64,000 bases of DNA from Actinomadura litoris (GCF_009733595.1 NZ_WOFH01000015.1:175746-239745); one strand, 5' to 3'; counted from the first letter of the stretch, positions 36,887-47,092 are shown. A program made the numbers and translations. The notes: generated from the letters alone by a model not told the origin.

Positions 36887-37949
36887 TTAACGACAGCCCA
36901 ACATCGCTGGTGGAGTGATGTGCCTGGGCGGGGCATGGTGAGACCGGTCTCGAGGGTCGCGCAGCTCAAGCTCAGCGACAAACGGACCGACGGTCTCGAC
37001 CTCTTCTTCCTGGAGGAGGTCGTGCAGTTCGACGAAGTTGTCAAGCTGTCCCAGCTCAAGCCTCCGCAGTTCAAAACCCCTGAGCTCACCAGCCTCCACG
37101 AGCCGCCGCAGTACACCGAAGAGGTCATCGCAGGCGAGACTGCGGTGCCCTGGTTCTTCGTGAGGAACGATGGCGGAAAGGCTGATGAATGGCGTGCCAT
37201 GAACTCGCCCTACTACATCATGCGGGATGGCGGTGGGGGTGTAGGTGATCTGGTCTTGGACGGGCCGCCAGTCCAGCAGCGTGGTCCCGGTGATACGGGC
37301 GGCGAACAGCCGCGGCCCGACAGCGGTGACGCGGACGCTGGTTCCGTGCACGATCGGCTGGAACGTCGAGGCGGCCGCCAGCTCGGCGGGCAGGCCGTCG
37401 GTGTCGGCGGTGGTCGCGACGACCATCGTGTCGGGGTCGGCGCTGGCGGCGTGGAAGGCCTTGTAGAGGATGGCGCGTCCGGCCGCCCAGGCGGGGACGG
37501 GCGCGCCGCTGGTGGTGATGAGGGTGTCAGGGACGGGCAGCCCGCAGCGGTGCGCGGTGACCAGTTGCCCCGGTTTGTCATTGGCGAGGCTGATGGCGGC
37601 GGGGTGGTTGATCCAGCGGGCGGGCAGCGTCCGCAGGATCCCCCGCAGCGCCAGCAGGTCCTCGCGGGCGGCCCAGGCGCGCGGCCGGGTCGCCGATGTC
37701 CGGATGCCCGGCGGGCAGGCCGGGCCAGCGCCACAGCACCGAGACGACCTCGTCCAGGCGCACGGCGCGGTGCTCGTCACCGACCAGGCCGCGCCACCGG
37801 TCGCCGTCCAAACGGGCGTCGAGGTGGATGGGTCCGGCGCCGGGGTCCAGGCGGACGACGGACGCGTCGCGTCGCTGGAGTTCGTGGACGATGAGGTCGA
37901 CGGTCTGGTCGTCGGTGTCGGTGAGGATGAGCACCGTGCCGCGGTTCAT
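36887..37949 (-). pseudogene. ATP-grasp graspetide ligase, frameshifted and 3' truncated
   Basis: An ATP-grasp RiPP maturase of the microviridin-like (graspetide) type; such enzymes join Ser/Thr to Asp/Glu side chains by ester bonds. From ATG 37949 the pre-ATP-grasp domain reads GTVLILTDTDDQTVDLIVHE. Near 37683 the frame shifts by one base, and the protein continues as AWAAREDLLALRGILRTLPA, WINHPAAISLANDKPGQLV, LYKAFH, and LFAARITGTTLLDWRPVQ. At ~37222 homology ends abruptly (PTAIPHD), and unrelated sequence follows in frame to 36887. The metal-binding FLEVNPNGQ-type end is missing. The gene starts 14 nt after the precursor stop. The locus is therefore inactive unless a second ligase acts. 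Confidence 0.8.
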
Positions 37950-37963
37950 CAGGCGCCCCGGGT

Positions 37964-38233
37964 TCAGCCGTTGTTGTCGGTCTTGTTGTCGCGGTCGGTG
38001 GTGCCCCAGGTGACCGACCGGGCCGCCAGCAGGTCGGGCCGCTCGGCCAGCGGACGTCCACCGGCCAGGGTCTGCTGCCGGTGCGGGCAGTAGGCCAGGT
38101 CCGGCGCCAGGGTGATGTGGGCAGGCAACCGTTGGGCGCAGCGCAGCCCGTAGGGCGACAGCGCCGGGCCGGCAGCAGGAGCGGCGGCAGCGGGTGCGGG
38201 GGCGGTGGGAGTGGGGGTTTGGGTGGAGAGCAT
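37964..38233 (-). CDS. Putative ATP-grasp-modified RiPP precursor
   Basis: An 89-residue precursor-like peptide. It has an Ala/Pro/Thr-rich leader, a conserved-type block SPYGLRCAQRLPAH, LAPDLAYCPHRQQTLAGGRP, and a short hydrophilic C-terminal core, WGTTDRDNKTDNNG, rich in Thr, Asp and Lys. The position directly upstream of the ATP-grasp gene and the PYGLR-type leader match the actinobacterial ATP-grasp target RiPP family. Core Thr/Asp/Lys residues are suited to ester or amide crosslinks. An AGGAA ribosome site precedes the ATG. The product is predicted to be unmodified because the ligase is damaged. Confidence 0.75.
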   Translation of the reverse strand: MLSTQTPTPTAPAPAAAAPAAGPALSPYGLRCAQRLPAHITLAPDLAYCPHRQQTLAGGRPLAERPDLLAARSVTWGTTDRDNKTDNNG

Positions 38234-38341
38234 GTCGGATTCCTTCCTGCAAGGGAGGGCGCCGTCGGCGCCGCTGCCCTCAACCGGACTACGCCGCCGC
38301 CGGATCGGGCGGGTGCCGTGCAGACGTTGAAGGGGATTGCA

Positions 38342-38360
38342 GGATCTGCACAGGGATCTG
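38342..38360 (+). promoter_or_regulatory. Direct-repeat operator candidate between precursor and regulator
   Basis: GGATCTG occurs twice, 12 bp apart (38342 and 38354), in the 173-bp gap between the divergent precursor and HTH regulator. A third AGATCTC lies 12 bp further on. It is a plausible binding site for the neighbouring regulator. Confidence 0.35.
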
Positions 38361-38406
38361 GGCACCACCCAGTAGATCTCGTAGCGTGGTGTGAGCTGAA
38401 CTCTCG

Positions 38407-39729
38407 GTGACGGCCGTGGGGGCGCAGGTGAAGGGCGATCCGTTCTGGGGAGGCGCCGTGGTGACGGCGCTGGTGGGCGCCGGGGAGCTGGGCCAGGTGA
38501 TCCGGCTCGCGCGTGAACGGCTTGGATGGCGGCAGTGCGACCTGGGGGCGGCCGCGAATTACTCGGCCGCGACCATCTCCCGCCTGGAAGCGGGCCGCTA
38601 CGCCTCCCTGGACCTGGCGAAGGCTCAGCGGTCGCCGAGATCGTCGGAATACCGCGCGATGTACTCGCCGCGTTACTGGGCGTCGGCGCACGGCCGGAGG
38701 TTACGGTGGTCACCACAGGGGCCACCGATACCCGGGAGGATCCGATGCGACGACGCTCGCTTCTCGCCGCCGGCCTGGCCGCCGTGCCGGTGGCGGCGCT
38801 GGCGCGGCTGGATGACGCGCTCGCGCTCACCCTCGGACGCGGCCGGGCCCCTCACACGCGGGCAACTCGCCGCGCAGCTCCAGCACCGGTGGCGACTATA
38901 TGACGCCGGGCGTCTCCGCGACCTGGTCGAGGACCTGCCGGGGCTGCTCGCCAACGCCCATCAGGCCGCCGCCGACAGCGCCGACGAACCGGCGACCTGG
39001 GCGCTGCTGGCGGGCGTGTACGACCTGGCGACCGAAGTGCTCCACAAGGTCGGCGCCGCGCAGGCCCGCGTCACCGCCGACCGGGCGATGACGTATGCGG
39101 CGCGCTCAGAAGACCCGCTCGCGCAGGCGACCGCCGCACGCTCGCTGGGCATCGTGCTCCGCCACGAAGGCCGCGAAACGGTCGCGCAGCGCCTCACCAC
39201 CCGAGCCGCCGACCGGCTGGAACAGACTGGACTCAACGACCCGGCGCAGGCCTCGGCCTACGCCTCGACGCTCTGCACGACCGCCTACAACTCGGCGATG
39301 GCGGGCCGCCGCGAGGACGCGCTGGCGATGATGGCCCAGGCGCGCGAGGTGGCGGTCAGGCTGCCGGAGCAGATGCCCGCGCTGCCGCCCACCGTTCACC
39401 GGCTCCAGGCCACTCCCGCGCAGGTCGCGCTGTACGACGTGGGCGTGCGGTGGGGACGGGGCGACGCCGGCGCGGCACTGGCCGCCGGACGAGGACTACG
39501 CGCCGAGCAGTTCCCCACCGCCGAGCGGCGCGCACGCCTGCACACTGACTTGGCCCGCGCACACGTCCTCCGGCAAGAGCCCGAACCCGCGATCGCCCGG
39601 CTGCTGGCGGCCTACCAGCACGCACCCGGCGAGGTCCGGGACCGCACCTCCATCCGCGGCGTCGCCGTGGAGCTGGTCCGGCGGCACCGGCGGACGCCTG
39701 GAGCGCGGAAGCTCGCCGCCTTGCTGTAA
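38407..39729 (+). pseudogene. XRE-family HTH regulator with two compensating frameshifts
   Basis: An XRE HTH lies at residues ~20-75 (IRLARERLGWRQCDLGAAAN, then SAATISRLEAG). Between ~38625 and ~38838 the homologous coding lies in another frame (AEIVGIPRDVLAALLGV, then MRRRSLLAAGLAAVPVAALA). After that the first frame resumes with RGQLAAQLQHRWRLYDAG and a TPR-like C-terminal half rich in helices. The two shifts cancel, so a full-length product of ~440 residues would be made with ~70 wrong residues after the HTH. This is typical of regulators beside ATP-grasp RiPP genes. It is divergent from the precursor. Confidence 0.7.
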
Positions 39730-39951
39730 ACACGCTCCCGCGGCGACCATTCCCCTGTTCCACCGGCTGGGTGAGCAGCGCAAAACATCGTGAACCGGAG
39801 TCCCCCTGGCACCCCTACGGGCGACGTGGGGCGCAGGGCGCGCCAGCACACCCCAGCAGGAGGAGACCACGTCCCTGCTCGACCCCCAGCCTCTCGTGTG
39901 CACCTTGGAGCCGAGCAGGGTCGCCGAGTACGCTGCCGCGCGGCTACTGGG

Positions 39952-40332
39952 TTATAGGCAGAACCAGCCGTTTTGGACGTAGCCATGGGCGTTGACGTCG
40001 CCGTAGGCGAATCCGTAGACCCACTCGCTGCCGAACTCGGCATCGACGCCCTGAACGGTGAACGTCTGGGGCTTGCCGAGATAGCCGAACGCGGCTCCGC
40101 CTCGGGTGTGGCGCACCTCCAGACTGTCAGCGCAGACCGTGAGGCGACGTTGATAGTAGGCGTCTTCAGCAGTGGCCCATCGATAGGGACCACCGGCTTG
40201 CGTAACCGGCGCCGCGTACGCGGCGCCATTGGCCGCCGGTTGAGCGGCGGCCGGTTGGCGGGCTTGTGCCGCCGTCGCGGGCACTAACGAGGCGGCCAGC
40301 ACGGCTGCGATGACCATCGCTCGTATCCGCAT
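39952..40332 (-). CDS. Secreted SH3-like protein
   Basis: A 126-residue exported protein. The signal peptide is MRIRAMVIAAVLAASLVPAT, with cleavage after AQA. The mature part has an SH3b-like fold pattern: TVCADSLEVRHTRGGAAFGY, QTFTVQ, SEWVYGFAYGDVNAHGYVQ and a final GWFC. Two Cys probably form a disulfide. Such small extracellular domains are common in actinomycetes and may bind the cell wall. It is monocistronic. Confidence 0.72.
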   Translation of the reverse strand: MRIRAMVIAAVLAASLVPATAAQARQPAAAQPAANGAAYAAPVTQAGGPYRWATAEDAYYQRRLTVCADSLEVRHTRGGAAFGYLGKPQTFTVQGVDAEFGSEWVYGFAYGDVNAHGYVQNGWFCL

Positions 40333-40779
40333 GAGGCGTCTCCTTGGTCGGGTTGGCCGCCCAGGACGGGACCCTGATCGATCCACGCCTCCGCGCAGCA
40401 CTGAGGTTGCTCAGCAGCCACGACGAAACACGCAGTGACCACAGGGGTCAATGGTCTCCGCAGGAGCAAAGCCATGCCCACGACGCAACGTTTACCGGCC
40501 TGCGGACGGGCGTTCGACGCTACGACCTGCCGTAAGCGAGGCCGCCGAGCTGCGCACTGAGCTGGACCACCTCCACGCTGGTACCTCCACCGACCCGGCC
40601 CAGATCGCCGGGTGGCTGTGGGCCGCAAGATCCTCACCCTGCCCTTCCACCAGCACCTGACCCCGCCCCGGTCGAGCGCGTCGCCTCTCTCCTGGCCCCG
40701 GCCGTCACCGGCTAGCCCCGGGGCCCGCCCACGGCGCCCCCGGTGCGCGAGACGGCGCTGACCCGGTCCTAGCGGCCGG

Positions 40780-40940
40780 TCACGGGGCGGCGTGGGCGGC
40801 GGCCAAGGCCACCGCCGCCAGCCGATCGGCCGCGTCCGGGACGCCGTGGCTGCGAGCGCGCACAGCCATCACGGCGCGGCGTCCCGGATCAGCCAGCAGC
40901 GGCATGACCGCCTCGTGTAGGTCCGCGCATCGCGGCGCCG
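40780..40940 (-). pseudogene. Glycosyltransferase C-terminal remnant
   Basis: About 50 residues, DLHEAVMPLLADPGRRAVMA and GVPDAADRLAAVAL, resemble the C-terminal helix of GT-B glycosyltransferases. The rest is absent. Confidence 0.25.
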
Positions 40941-41184
40941 CCCGCTCGGAGCGCCGCGGGCATCCCCGCACAACGACGAGTCCCACACCTAGAGCCCTTC
41001 CTGGCCTCAGCCGTACCGAGATGAGGCAGGACCGCCGCGACCATCCCCTAGCCACCAAAAGCCCTCCCCACGGGTGGCAGGAGCGGACGGAAGCCATACC
41101 CAGCACCCCCCTGCGGCGCCTTGGCCCTACGAAGGCCCGAGCAACAACGTCTTAAGGCTGGGGAAGGCGACGGGAACTGGACGC

Positions 41185-41574
41185 GGTGAAAAAAGTCGGG
41201 GCCAGCCTTCTCATCGATCTTGGTTCTGCTGGCAGTACTACGACCTGGGGCACGGATTTTGCAACTACGCCTTCTTCGAGCAGTGCCCCCACCGGATGGC
41301 ATGCGCAAAGTGCGATTTCTACACCCCAAAGGACTCCTCGAAGGAACTGCTCCTGGAGGCCAAGACAATCTGCAGCGCATGCTTGCGGCCGTTCCCCTCA
41401 CCGACGACGAACGCGCAGCCGTTGACGACAGCCAGAACGCCCTGGACAAACTCCTCGACCAGCTCTCCGATATCCCGACCCCGGCCGGGCCCACGACCGC
41501 GGCAGATCGGCGTCCCATCGACCGTAACGCTCCTGCCCATCGTCGACGTCCACCAAGGTGCTAGCGGTCACTGA
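41185..41574 (+). pseudogene. Tn554-like tyrosine integrase C-terminal remnant
   Basis: WQYYDLGHGFCNYAFFEQCP and HRMACAKCDFYTPK match the Cys-rich tail of large Tn554/TnpA-type site-specific integrases. A frameshift near 41364 leads to NLQRMLAAVPLTDDERAAVD, and a second near 41495 returns to the first frame (RQIGVPSTVTLLPIVDVHQG). The catalytic domain upstream is missing. Confidence 0.75.
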
Positions 41575-41704
41575 GTTCTGGCTCTGTCTCACTCCATGGG
41601 GCGTGATTGTTGAAGGTGACGTCGGGCACTGGTGAGTTGGTAGCGATCTCGTAACTCGTTGCGCATAGAAACGGCCGTTCTGTCATGGTCTGGATCCTCA
41701 AGAT

Positions 41705-42470
41705 CTGATCATGAAGAACGGCCGTAGGGGTGTCATTGTGCTGCCCGAGGTCGGCGCCATGGAAGTCCGCATGTTGCACCTGTTGTTCCCGCACCTGGCG
41801 GGGCTGGTTCTGGACCTGGTGACGGACCTGGGGGATCGGGTGGGGTCACGGCCCGGACCGGTTCGGGGATGGTGGCTTGTCGTGGTTGCGGGACCTCGTC
41901 GGCTCGGGTGCACGACCGGTATCGGCGGCGTCTGCAGGACGTGTCCTGTGGCGGTCGGCCGGTCCAGGTCGAACCGGAGGTGCGCCGGTTCATCTGCGGT
42001 AACACCGCATGCGGGGTGGTGACGTTCGCCGAGCAGGTCGAAGGGGTGGCCCAGTGGCGGCAGCGCCGAACGCCGGGGCTGAGGGCCGTCTTGGAGCGGG
42101 TCGCGCTGGCGTTGGCCGGACGGGCGGGAGCCCGATTGGCGACGGCTCTGGGGGCGGCGGTGTCGCGGTGCGCACTGCTCAGGCTGATACGTGCCCTGCC
42201 CAACCCCGAGGTCGGCCAGGTCACCGTCCTGGGAGTGGACGAATTCACCAAGCGCAAGGGACAGAACTACGCCACATCCTGGTCGACATGGACACCCACC
42301 GGCCCGTCGACCTGCTGGATGGCAGGGGGCCCAGGTACTGGCCGACTGGCTTGCCGTCCATCCGGGGGTGGGCACCGTGTGCCGTGACCGCGCGGGCGGG
42401 TATGCCGAAGGCGCCCGCCTGGGAGCACCGGATGCCCGCCAATGCGCCGATCGCTGGCACCTGCGGGCCG
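41705..42470 (+). pseudogene. ISL3-family transposase, multiply frameshifted
   Basis: Pieces in order: LFPHLAGLVLDLVTDLGD; after a shift the zinc-binding CRGCGTSSARVHDRYRRRL; then VLGVDEFTKRKGQNYA (first DDE Asp); then VDMDTHRPVDLLDGRG and GVGTVCRDRAGGYAEGAR (second Asp), ending QCADRWHL. At least three frame changes (near 41850, 42270 and 42335) and loss of the last third make it inactive. Confidence 0.8.
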
Positions 42471-42545
42471 CCGCGCGGTTTCAGGTCTCGCCGACCACCG
42501 CCAAGCGGTGGGCAGACCGGTACCGCAGGCCGGAGCTCCCCCGCG
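42470..42545 (+). pseudogene. IS481-type transposase N-terminal scrap
   Basis: RFQVSPTTAKRWADRYRR is the HTH of IS481-like transposases and follows the ISL3 remnant without a gap. Confidence 0.4.
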
Positions 42546-42646
42546 TCCGAGTGAGGCAGCCGCCAGGAACTGGCTCGGCTATCCTGCCCGGGCGGAACCG
42601 GGAAACGGGGAAGCTCCGTCTGACCTGGGTTCGCTGGAAGTGCGCG

Positions 42647-43042
42647 TTACCGGCGCAGTCTAATCGAATTGACCGGAGTCAAATCTACCCAGCGGTAGAA
42701 GCCAGCGGCAGGACCTGGGAAGCAGTTGGTGCCGTTGGAGTTGTAGCACAGATCGACGTGTGCGTCCCCGGTCTGGTTGTTGTCCACGATCCACCAGCCG
42801 TATTTCCCGCTCAGCTTGTAGGTTCCGTAATGGAAGTACTTGTTCGCGATGACGAATTTGTCGTTTATCAGGCACACATCACCGGAAGGGCAGTCGAATC
42901 CGTCGCCGGCCGTGGTTACACGCCCATGGTCTGGTTGGGTGTGGGAGGGCACGGCGTGAGCGGACGTGGCATAGCCGACGGGCAGGGCCGTTGCGGCGGC
43001 TACGGTGGCGGTGGTTGCGAGGACGGTGCGTAACTTGCGCAT
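42647..43042 (-). CDS. Secreted peptidase-inhibitor-I36-like protein
   Basis: A 131-residue exported protein with signal peptide RKLRTVLATTATVAAATALP, cleaved near AHA. The mature domain has four Cys: DCPSGDVCLINDKFV, then HVDLCYNSNGTNCF. It carries the WWIVDNNQTGDA strand and ends VDLTPVNSIRL. This pattern resembles small secreted beta-crystallin-like or I36 inhibitor proteins of streptomycetes. AGGAGG lies just before the ATG. It is divergent from the 43308 gene, with a palindromic site between them. Confidence 0.7.
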   Translation of the reverse strand: MRKLRTVLATTATVAAATALPVGYATSAHAVPSHTQPDHGRVTTAGDGFDCPSGDVCLINDKFVIANKYFHYGTYKLSGKYGWWIVDNNQTGDAHVDLCYNSNGTNCFPGPAAGFYRWVDLTPVNSIRLRR

Positions 43043-43239
43043 TCTTGCCTCCTGTGAGATCGCTGTCCAGCGCTGGTGTTGAATGATTGCCTTCAGGCAT
43101 CTTTCAACGAATCCAGCGGTGCTCGGGGCCAGGCATCAGAGCCCTCTTCTTCGTGACTCCGATGCGCCGATACATTGCAACTAAATCCGGATGGGCGCGG
43201 TGTTGTCTGCTGCGCAGATGCGCGGACGCGTTTGGGAGG

Positions 43240-43271
43240 GCGCACGTGCGCACTACCGCGCACGTGCGCAC
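43240..43271 (+). promoter_or_regulatory. Paired 12-bp perfect palindromes, operator candidate
   Basis: GCGCACGTGCGC occurs twice, with starts 18 bp apart (43240 and 43258), each followed by AC. The site lies in the gap between divergent genes, 37 bp before a regulator-like gene. Spacing of about two helical turns suits two dimers on one face. Confidence 0.65.
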
Positions 43272-43307
43272 TTGTACGAACCAGCTGTGCCGGGTGAGTC
43301 TGAAGGC

Positions 43308-44275
43308 GTGACTCGTGGCCAGGGCTTGAAACGTCAACTTCCCTATCCCTATGACCAGGACCTGTCGGGAGTACTGCGGCAGTTGAACCGGCGTACACCG
43401 GCCAGTAGGGGCAGGCTGGCCAATGATCCGGTCACTGCGGCCTACCTGGCGGCCGGCATGCGGTTGATCGAAACCCATCTGGGGCCGCAAGCCGTCCGGA
43501 CGCCAGTGGACCCCGATGATGAGAACTCGATCGAGCGGCCCCTACTCAGCTTCCTGTCACAGCGCTCCGTGGCCGCCGAGGTCGGCAACAATCCGGCCCC
43601 CTTCCCTCAGCGGGGGAGCGTGTCGACGCTGCGATCCGCCTGGAGCCACCACTCGGACTACGTCGCCGACCTGCTGCGATTCGGCCTGTGGGCCTACCAT
43701 CCCAACCACTGCGACGCCACAGAAGCAGCCGACATCCTCGCCCAGATCCTCGACGGACCGCACTTTGTCGAGGCCATCCACCGGATGGGGTTCTGGAATG
43801 TACTGACCCTGGTCGACCGTCCCCGGTTCCGCCTAGAACTGATCGCCACCGCTGCGGCCGAGGGCGATGAGGTGATCCAAAAGGCGATGACCGAGACCTA
43901 CCAGGAGATCCTGGAGCCGTGGAAGGACATCTGCGCCGAACTGTTATCGGCCCGGGGAACCCAGTTACGCGCCGGGATCACGATCGAGACCTTCGTCGAC
44001 CTGATCACGGCGGTCATGGAAGGGGTCGCCCTACACGCGCTGGCCGCCCCCGACACGCCATCATCGACCGCGCCAGAGGGCGAACCTTGGCAGGAACAGC
44101 CCTCCTCGCGCTTATCCGGGGATGCGTCGAGCGAGTCGGCCAAGCCGACGGACTGACCCTGGAGCAGGCCGTCGAGGCGCTGATCTACGACCACCCCATG
44201 CAGACTGCCCCACTCCAGGGGACCTGGAGTGACCTTGCCACCATATGGCGTTACATGCCCCCCACGTCATCGTGA
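43308..44275 (+). pseudogene. TetR-C-like regulatory protein, frameshifted
   Basis: The protein lacks a clear N-terminal HTH, but its second half (FVEAIHRMGFWNVLTLVDRP, KAMTETYQEILEPW, then FVDLITAVMEGVALHALA) looks like a TetR ligand-binding domain with the usual MEGVALHAL helix. Near 44053 the homologous coding moves one frame (AIIDRARGRTLAGTALLALI, then LTLEQAVEALIYDHP) and ends at 44275. In the unshifted frame it stops at 44156. The start is uncertain (GTG 43308, or ATG 43191, which would lie across the palindromes). Confidence 0.55.
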
Positions 44276-44590
44276 AGGATGTTGACAGGCCCGTGAGGAA
44301 GCGATCCACCCTTCGCCACAGCAGCGAAAAGGGCATAAAGGAGCTCGGCGGGCGCCCCTTGTCGTGACTGGTCGTTCCGTTGCGGGTGGCGTCGGATGGG
44401 TGAGGGTTGTTGTAACAGTTTGGTCGCTGTAAGTAGATAATCTGCTGGTTGGTTCTACTTTGCGGGCCACGCCCCCACTGGTCCGCTTTCCGGCGGACCA
44501 CATTCCGCTCCCCGCAACCGGAGGAGCCTGGACGCCGCGCCGAGCGCGGCTCCCCGGGATCTCTTTGTGCCGCGCTGGACGACCTGGTGG
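44276..44590 (+). other. Intergenic, nothing recognised
   Basis: No gene, repeat or regulatory element could be supported here. Base composition falls below the window average near 44400-44460. Confidence 0.5.
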
Positions 44591-44593
44591 CCG

Positions 44594-44690
44594 TGCATTG
44601 GACGGTGACGAGCGGTGGATGCTCGCGCGGGTGGTGGCGCTGATCAAGGAGCTGTTCGGCGTCGACTACACCCGGCCCGGGCGACGGGGG
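44594..44690 (+). pseudogene. IS630-type transposase scrap
   Basis: DERWMLARVVALIKELFGVD matches the winged-helix segment of IS630-like transposases. It is isolated. Confidence 0.4.
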
Positions 44691-44989
44691 CGGTCAGGGC
44701 GAGCGGCAAGGCCGCACTGAGGGCGGTGAGCACGATGAGCGGCGTGGAGCGTGACGTCCGCATCGGCGGGTTCCTCCTGTGTGGTGACGATGGGGGTCGG
44801 CGGACATCGGACCTCCATCTCATCACTGTCAGTAAATATCCATAACAAATAGCGAGCTATCTCTGTGTGACGCCGACGCCGGGACGCCTCACCATGGCAG
44901 CGTGCGCAGCGCAACGGCCGGCCCGGGACGATTACCTCCCCTGGCCGCTGCCACAAGGCCCAACGCGCTGACCTGCGGCGCTTGACAGC

Positions 44990-45375
44990 AACCGATTCCA
45001 CATAATCGGCGGCAACCTGGGCCTGCTCGGCTCCGCCGAACAGGCGCCGCGGGTGCTGGCCGGCCTCGCCCGCCTCGCCAACCCCGGCGCGCAGATCCTG
45101 GCCAACGGCCACGCCCCCGCGCCGTCGACGACCCCGACCACACCCGCTACCACCACAACAACACCGCCGCCGAGCGGCTGCCCGGACAGGTCCGGATGCG
45201 CGTGCGCTACCGGCGGTGGGCCTCCCCTGGTTCGACCGGCTCCTGCTCAGCGCCGCCGAACTCGCCGACCTGGTCGACGGCAGCCCCTGGGCGCTGGAGT
45301 CGTGCTCGGCCTGCGACCCCACCGGCTTCTACCTCGCCCACCTGACCCTGCGCGGCCCCGGCCAGGAACGCACCG
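44990..45375 (+). pseudogene. SAM methyltransferase 3' fragment
   Basis: Pieces in three frames read IIGGNLGLLGSAEQAPRVLA, GLARLANPGAQILANGHAP, then DDPDHTRYHHNNTAAERLPG, then PWFDRLLLSAAELADLVDGS and FYLAHLTLRGPG. Together they make the C-terminal half of a class I SAM-dependent methyltransferase. The Rossmann GxGxG start is lost. The last frame runs directly into the Tn3 transposase. Confidence 0.65.
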
Positions 45376-46762
45376 CCTCGGCGATCCGGCTGGAACAGCT
45401 GGTGGAGGACCACCGCAGCGAGGTGTCGTTGCTGGACATCGTCACCAAGGTGGCGCACTGGGTGCCGTGGTGGCGGCCGTTCGGTCCGCTGTCAGGATCA
45501 GATCCCAAGCTGCGCAACCCGCGGGCCCGCTACAGCCTGGTGACCTTCACCTACGGCACCAACATGGGCCCTTACCAGATGGCCAGGCATCTGCGCGGGC
45601 AGGTGTCGGCGCATGAGATCTCGGTGCCGGGCGACAAGCACATCACCGCGGCGAACCTGGTGACCGCGTCGGGCCGGCTGGCCGATGAGTACATGCGGCT
45701 GGACGTGGCGCAGCTGTGGGGCGACGGCACCAAGGTCGGCGCCGACGGCACCCAGATGGACACCTGGGACGACAACCTCCTCGCCGAGACCAGCGTCCGA
45801 TATGGGGGCTACGGCGGCATTGCATACAGGCACATCGCCGATTCCTACATCGCCTTGTTCTCAAGATTCATTCCCTGTGGGGTGTGGGAGGCGGTGCACC
45901 TGTTCGAGGGGCTGCTGGACAACGAGTCCGAACAGGTCGACCCCGAGCAGATCCATGCGGACACGCAAGGGCAGTCGCTGCCGGTCTTCGGCCTGGCCAC
46001 GATGCTGGGGGTGGAGTTGCTGCCGCGCATCCGCGACTGGAAGGACCTGGTCTTCTACAAGCACAGCGCCAACGCCTCCTTCGCCCACATCGGGCCGCTG
46101 TTCGGCGACGACGACACCTTCGGCGGCGACAACACCTCGCAGGTCATCAACTGGGACCTGATCGAGGAACACTGGATCGACCTGCCGCGCGTGATGATCT
46201 CCATCCGGGAGGGGAAGATCTCCTCCTCGGTGCTGCTGCGGCGGCTGGGCAACGAGTCCCGCAAGAACCGCATCTACAAGGCGTTCCGCGAACTGGGCCG
46301 GGTGACCAGGACGATCGTGCTGCTCCGGTTCCTCTCCGAACCCGAGCTCAGAGAGTCGATCACCGCGATCACCAACCGGGTCGAGGCTTCCACGGCTTCG
46401 CCAAGTGGCTGGGGTTCGGCCACGACGGCGTACTGACCGACAACGACCCCGACCACATGGAGAAGCTGGTCAAATTCAACGAGCTGCTGGCCAACATCGT
46501 GATCTACTACAACGCCGCGGAGCTGACGGCGATCCTCAACCAGCTGCGCACCGAACGCGACGACCAGGGCAACAAGTACGTGCTCAAGCCCGAGGACATC
46601 GCCGTGCTGTCGCCGTACGCGCGGGCCCACATCCGCCGTTTCGGCGACTACACCCTGGACGACACCCCGCCTGACGGGACTGTGGAACACCACCTCGACC
46701 TCGATGACGACGACGCCGGAGAGGACACCGTGAGTGGTGTCGCGGACGCGTCCGCCGCGTGA
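45376..46762 (+). pseudogene. Tn3-family transposase C-terminal half
   Basis: TnpA catalytic region: YGTNMGPYQMARHLRG, WGDGTKVGADGTQMDTWDDN (first Asp), VDPEQIHADTQGQSLPVFGL (second Asp), and HWIDLPRVMISIREG. A one-base shift near 46383 then moves the frame to FHGFAKWLGFGHDGVLTDND, the typical end, closing at 46762. About 550 N-terminal residues are missing. It is joined in frame to the methyltransferase remnant. No 38-bp inverted repeat or resolvase is seen. Confidence 0.85.
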
Positions 46763-46849
46763 GGCCAGTGATCACGGCCTAGTTCGCGGGTGTCAGGAGG
46801 AGGCAGGCCCGGCCTCGGTCGAAGGCCCGCCCGCACCCGCTGGGCCCAG

Positions 46850-47092
46850 CACACCGTCCGTCTGCACCACGCCGGCACCAAGACCTTCCACCACCCGACA
46901 GTCGGCGACCTCACCCTCGACTACGAATCCATCGACCTGCACGCCGACCCCGGCCTGAACCTGACCGTTTACGCCGCCGCCCCCGACAGCCCCTCCCATG
47001 ACGCCCTGCGCCTGCTCGCGAGCTGGGCCGCCACCCTCGACGCCGCTTCCCACCTCCCGCAAGAGGACCAACCGCACCACCAGGGCCAGTAG
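46850..47092 (+). pseudogene. MmyB-type XRE regulator C-terminal remnant
   Basis: TKTFHHPTVGDLTLDYESID and ADPGLNLTVYAAAPDSPSHD are the end of the MmyB-like ligand-binding domain of actinobacterial XRE regulators. The HTH and most of the protein are missing. Confidence 0.65.

Noticed and set aside
36920..37894. A 324-codon + strand frame over the ATP-grasp gene
   Set aside because: Most of it is antisense to recognisable ATP-grasp sequence.
40451..40660. A 69-codon + strand frame with a helical segment
   Set aside because: Too short, with no homology or ribosome site; not supportable as a gene.
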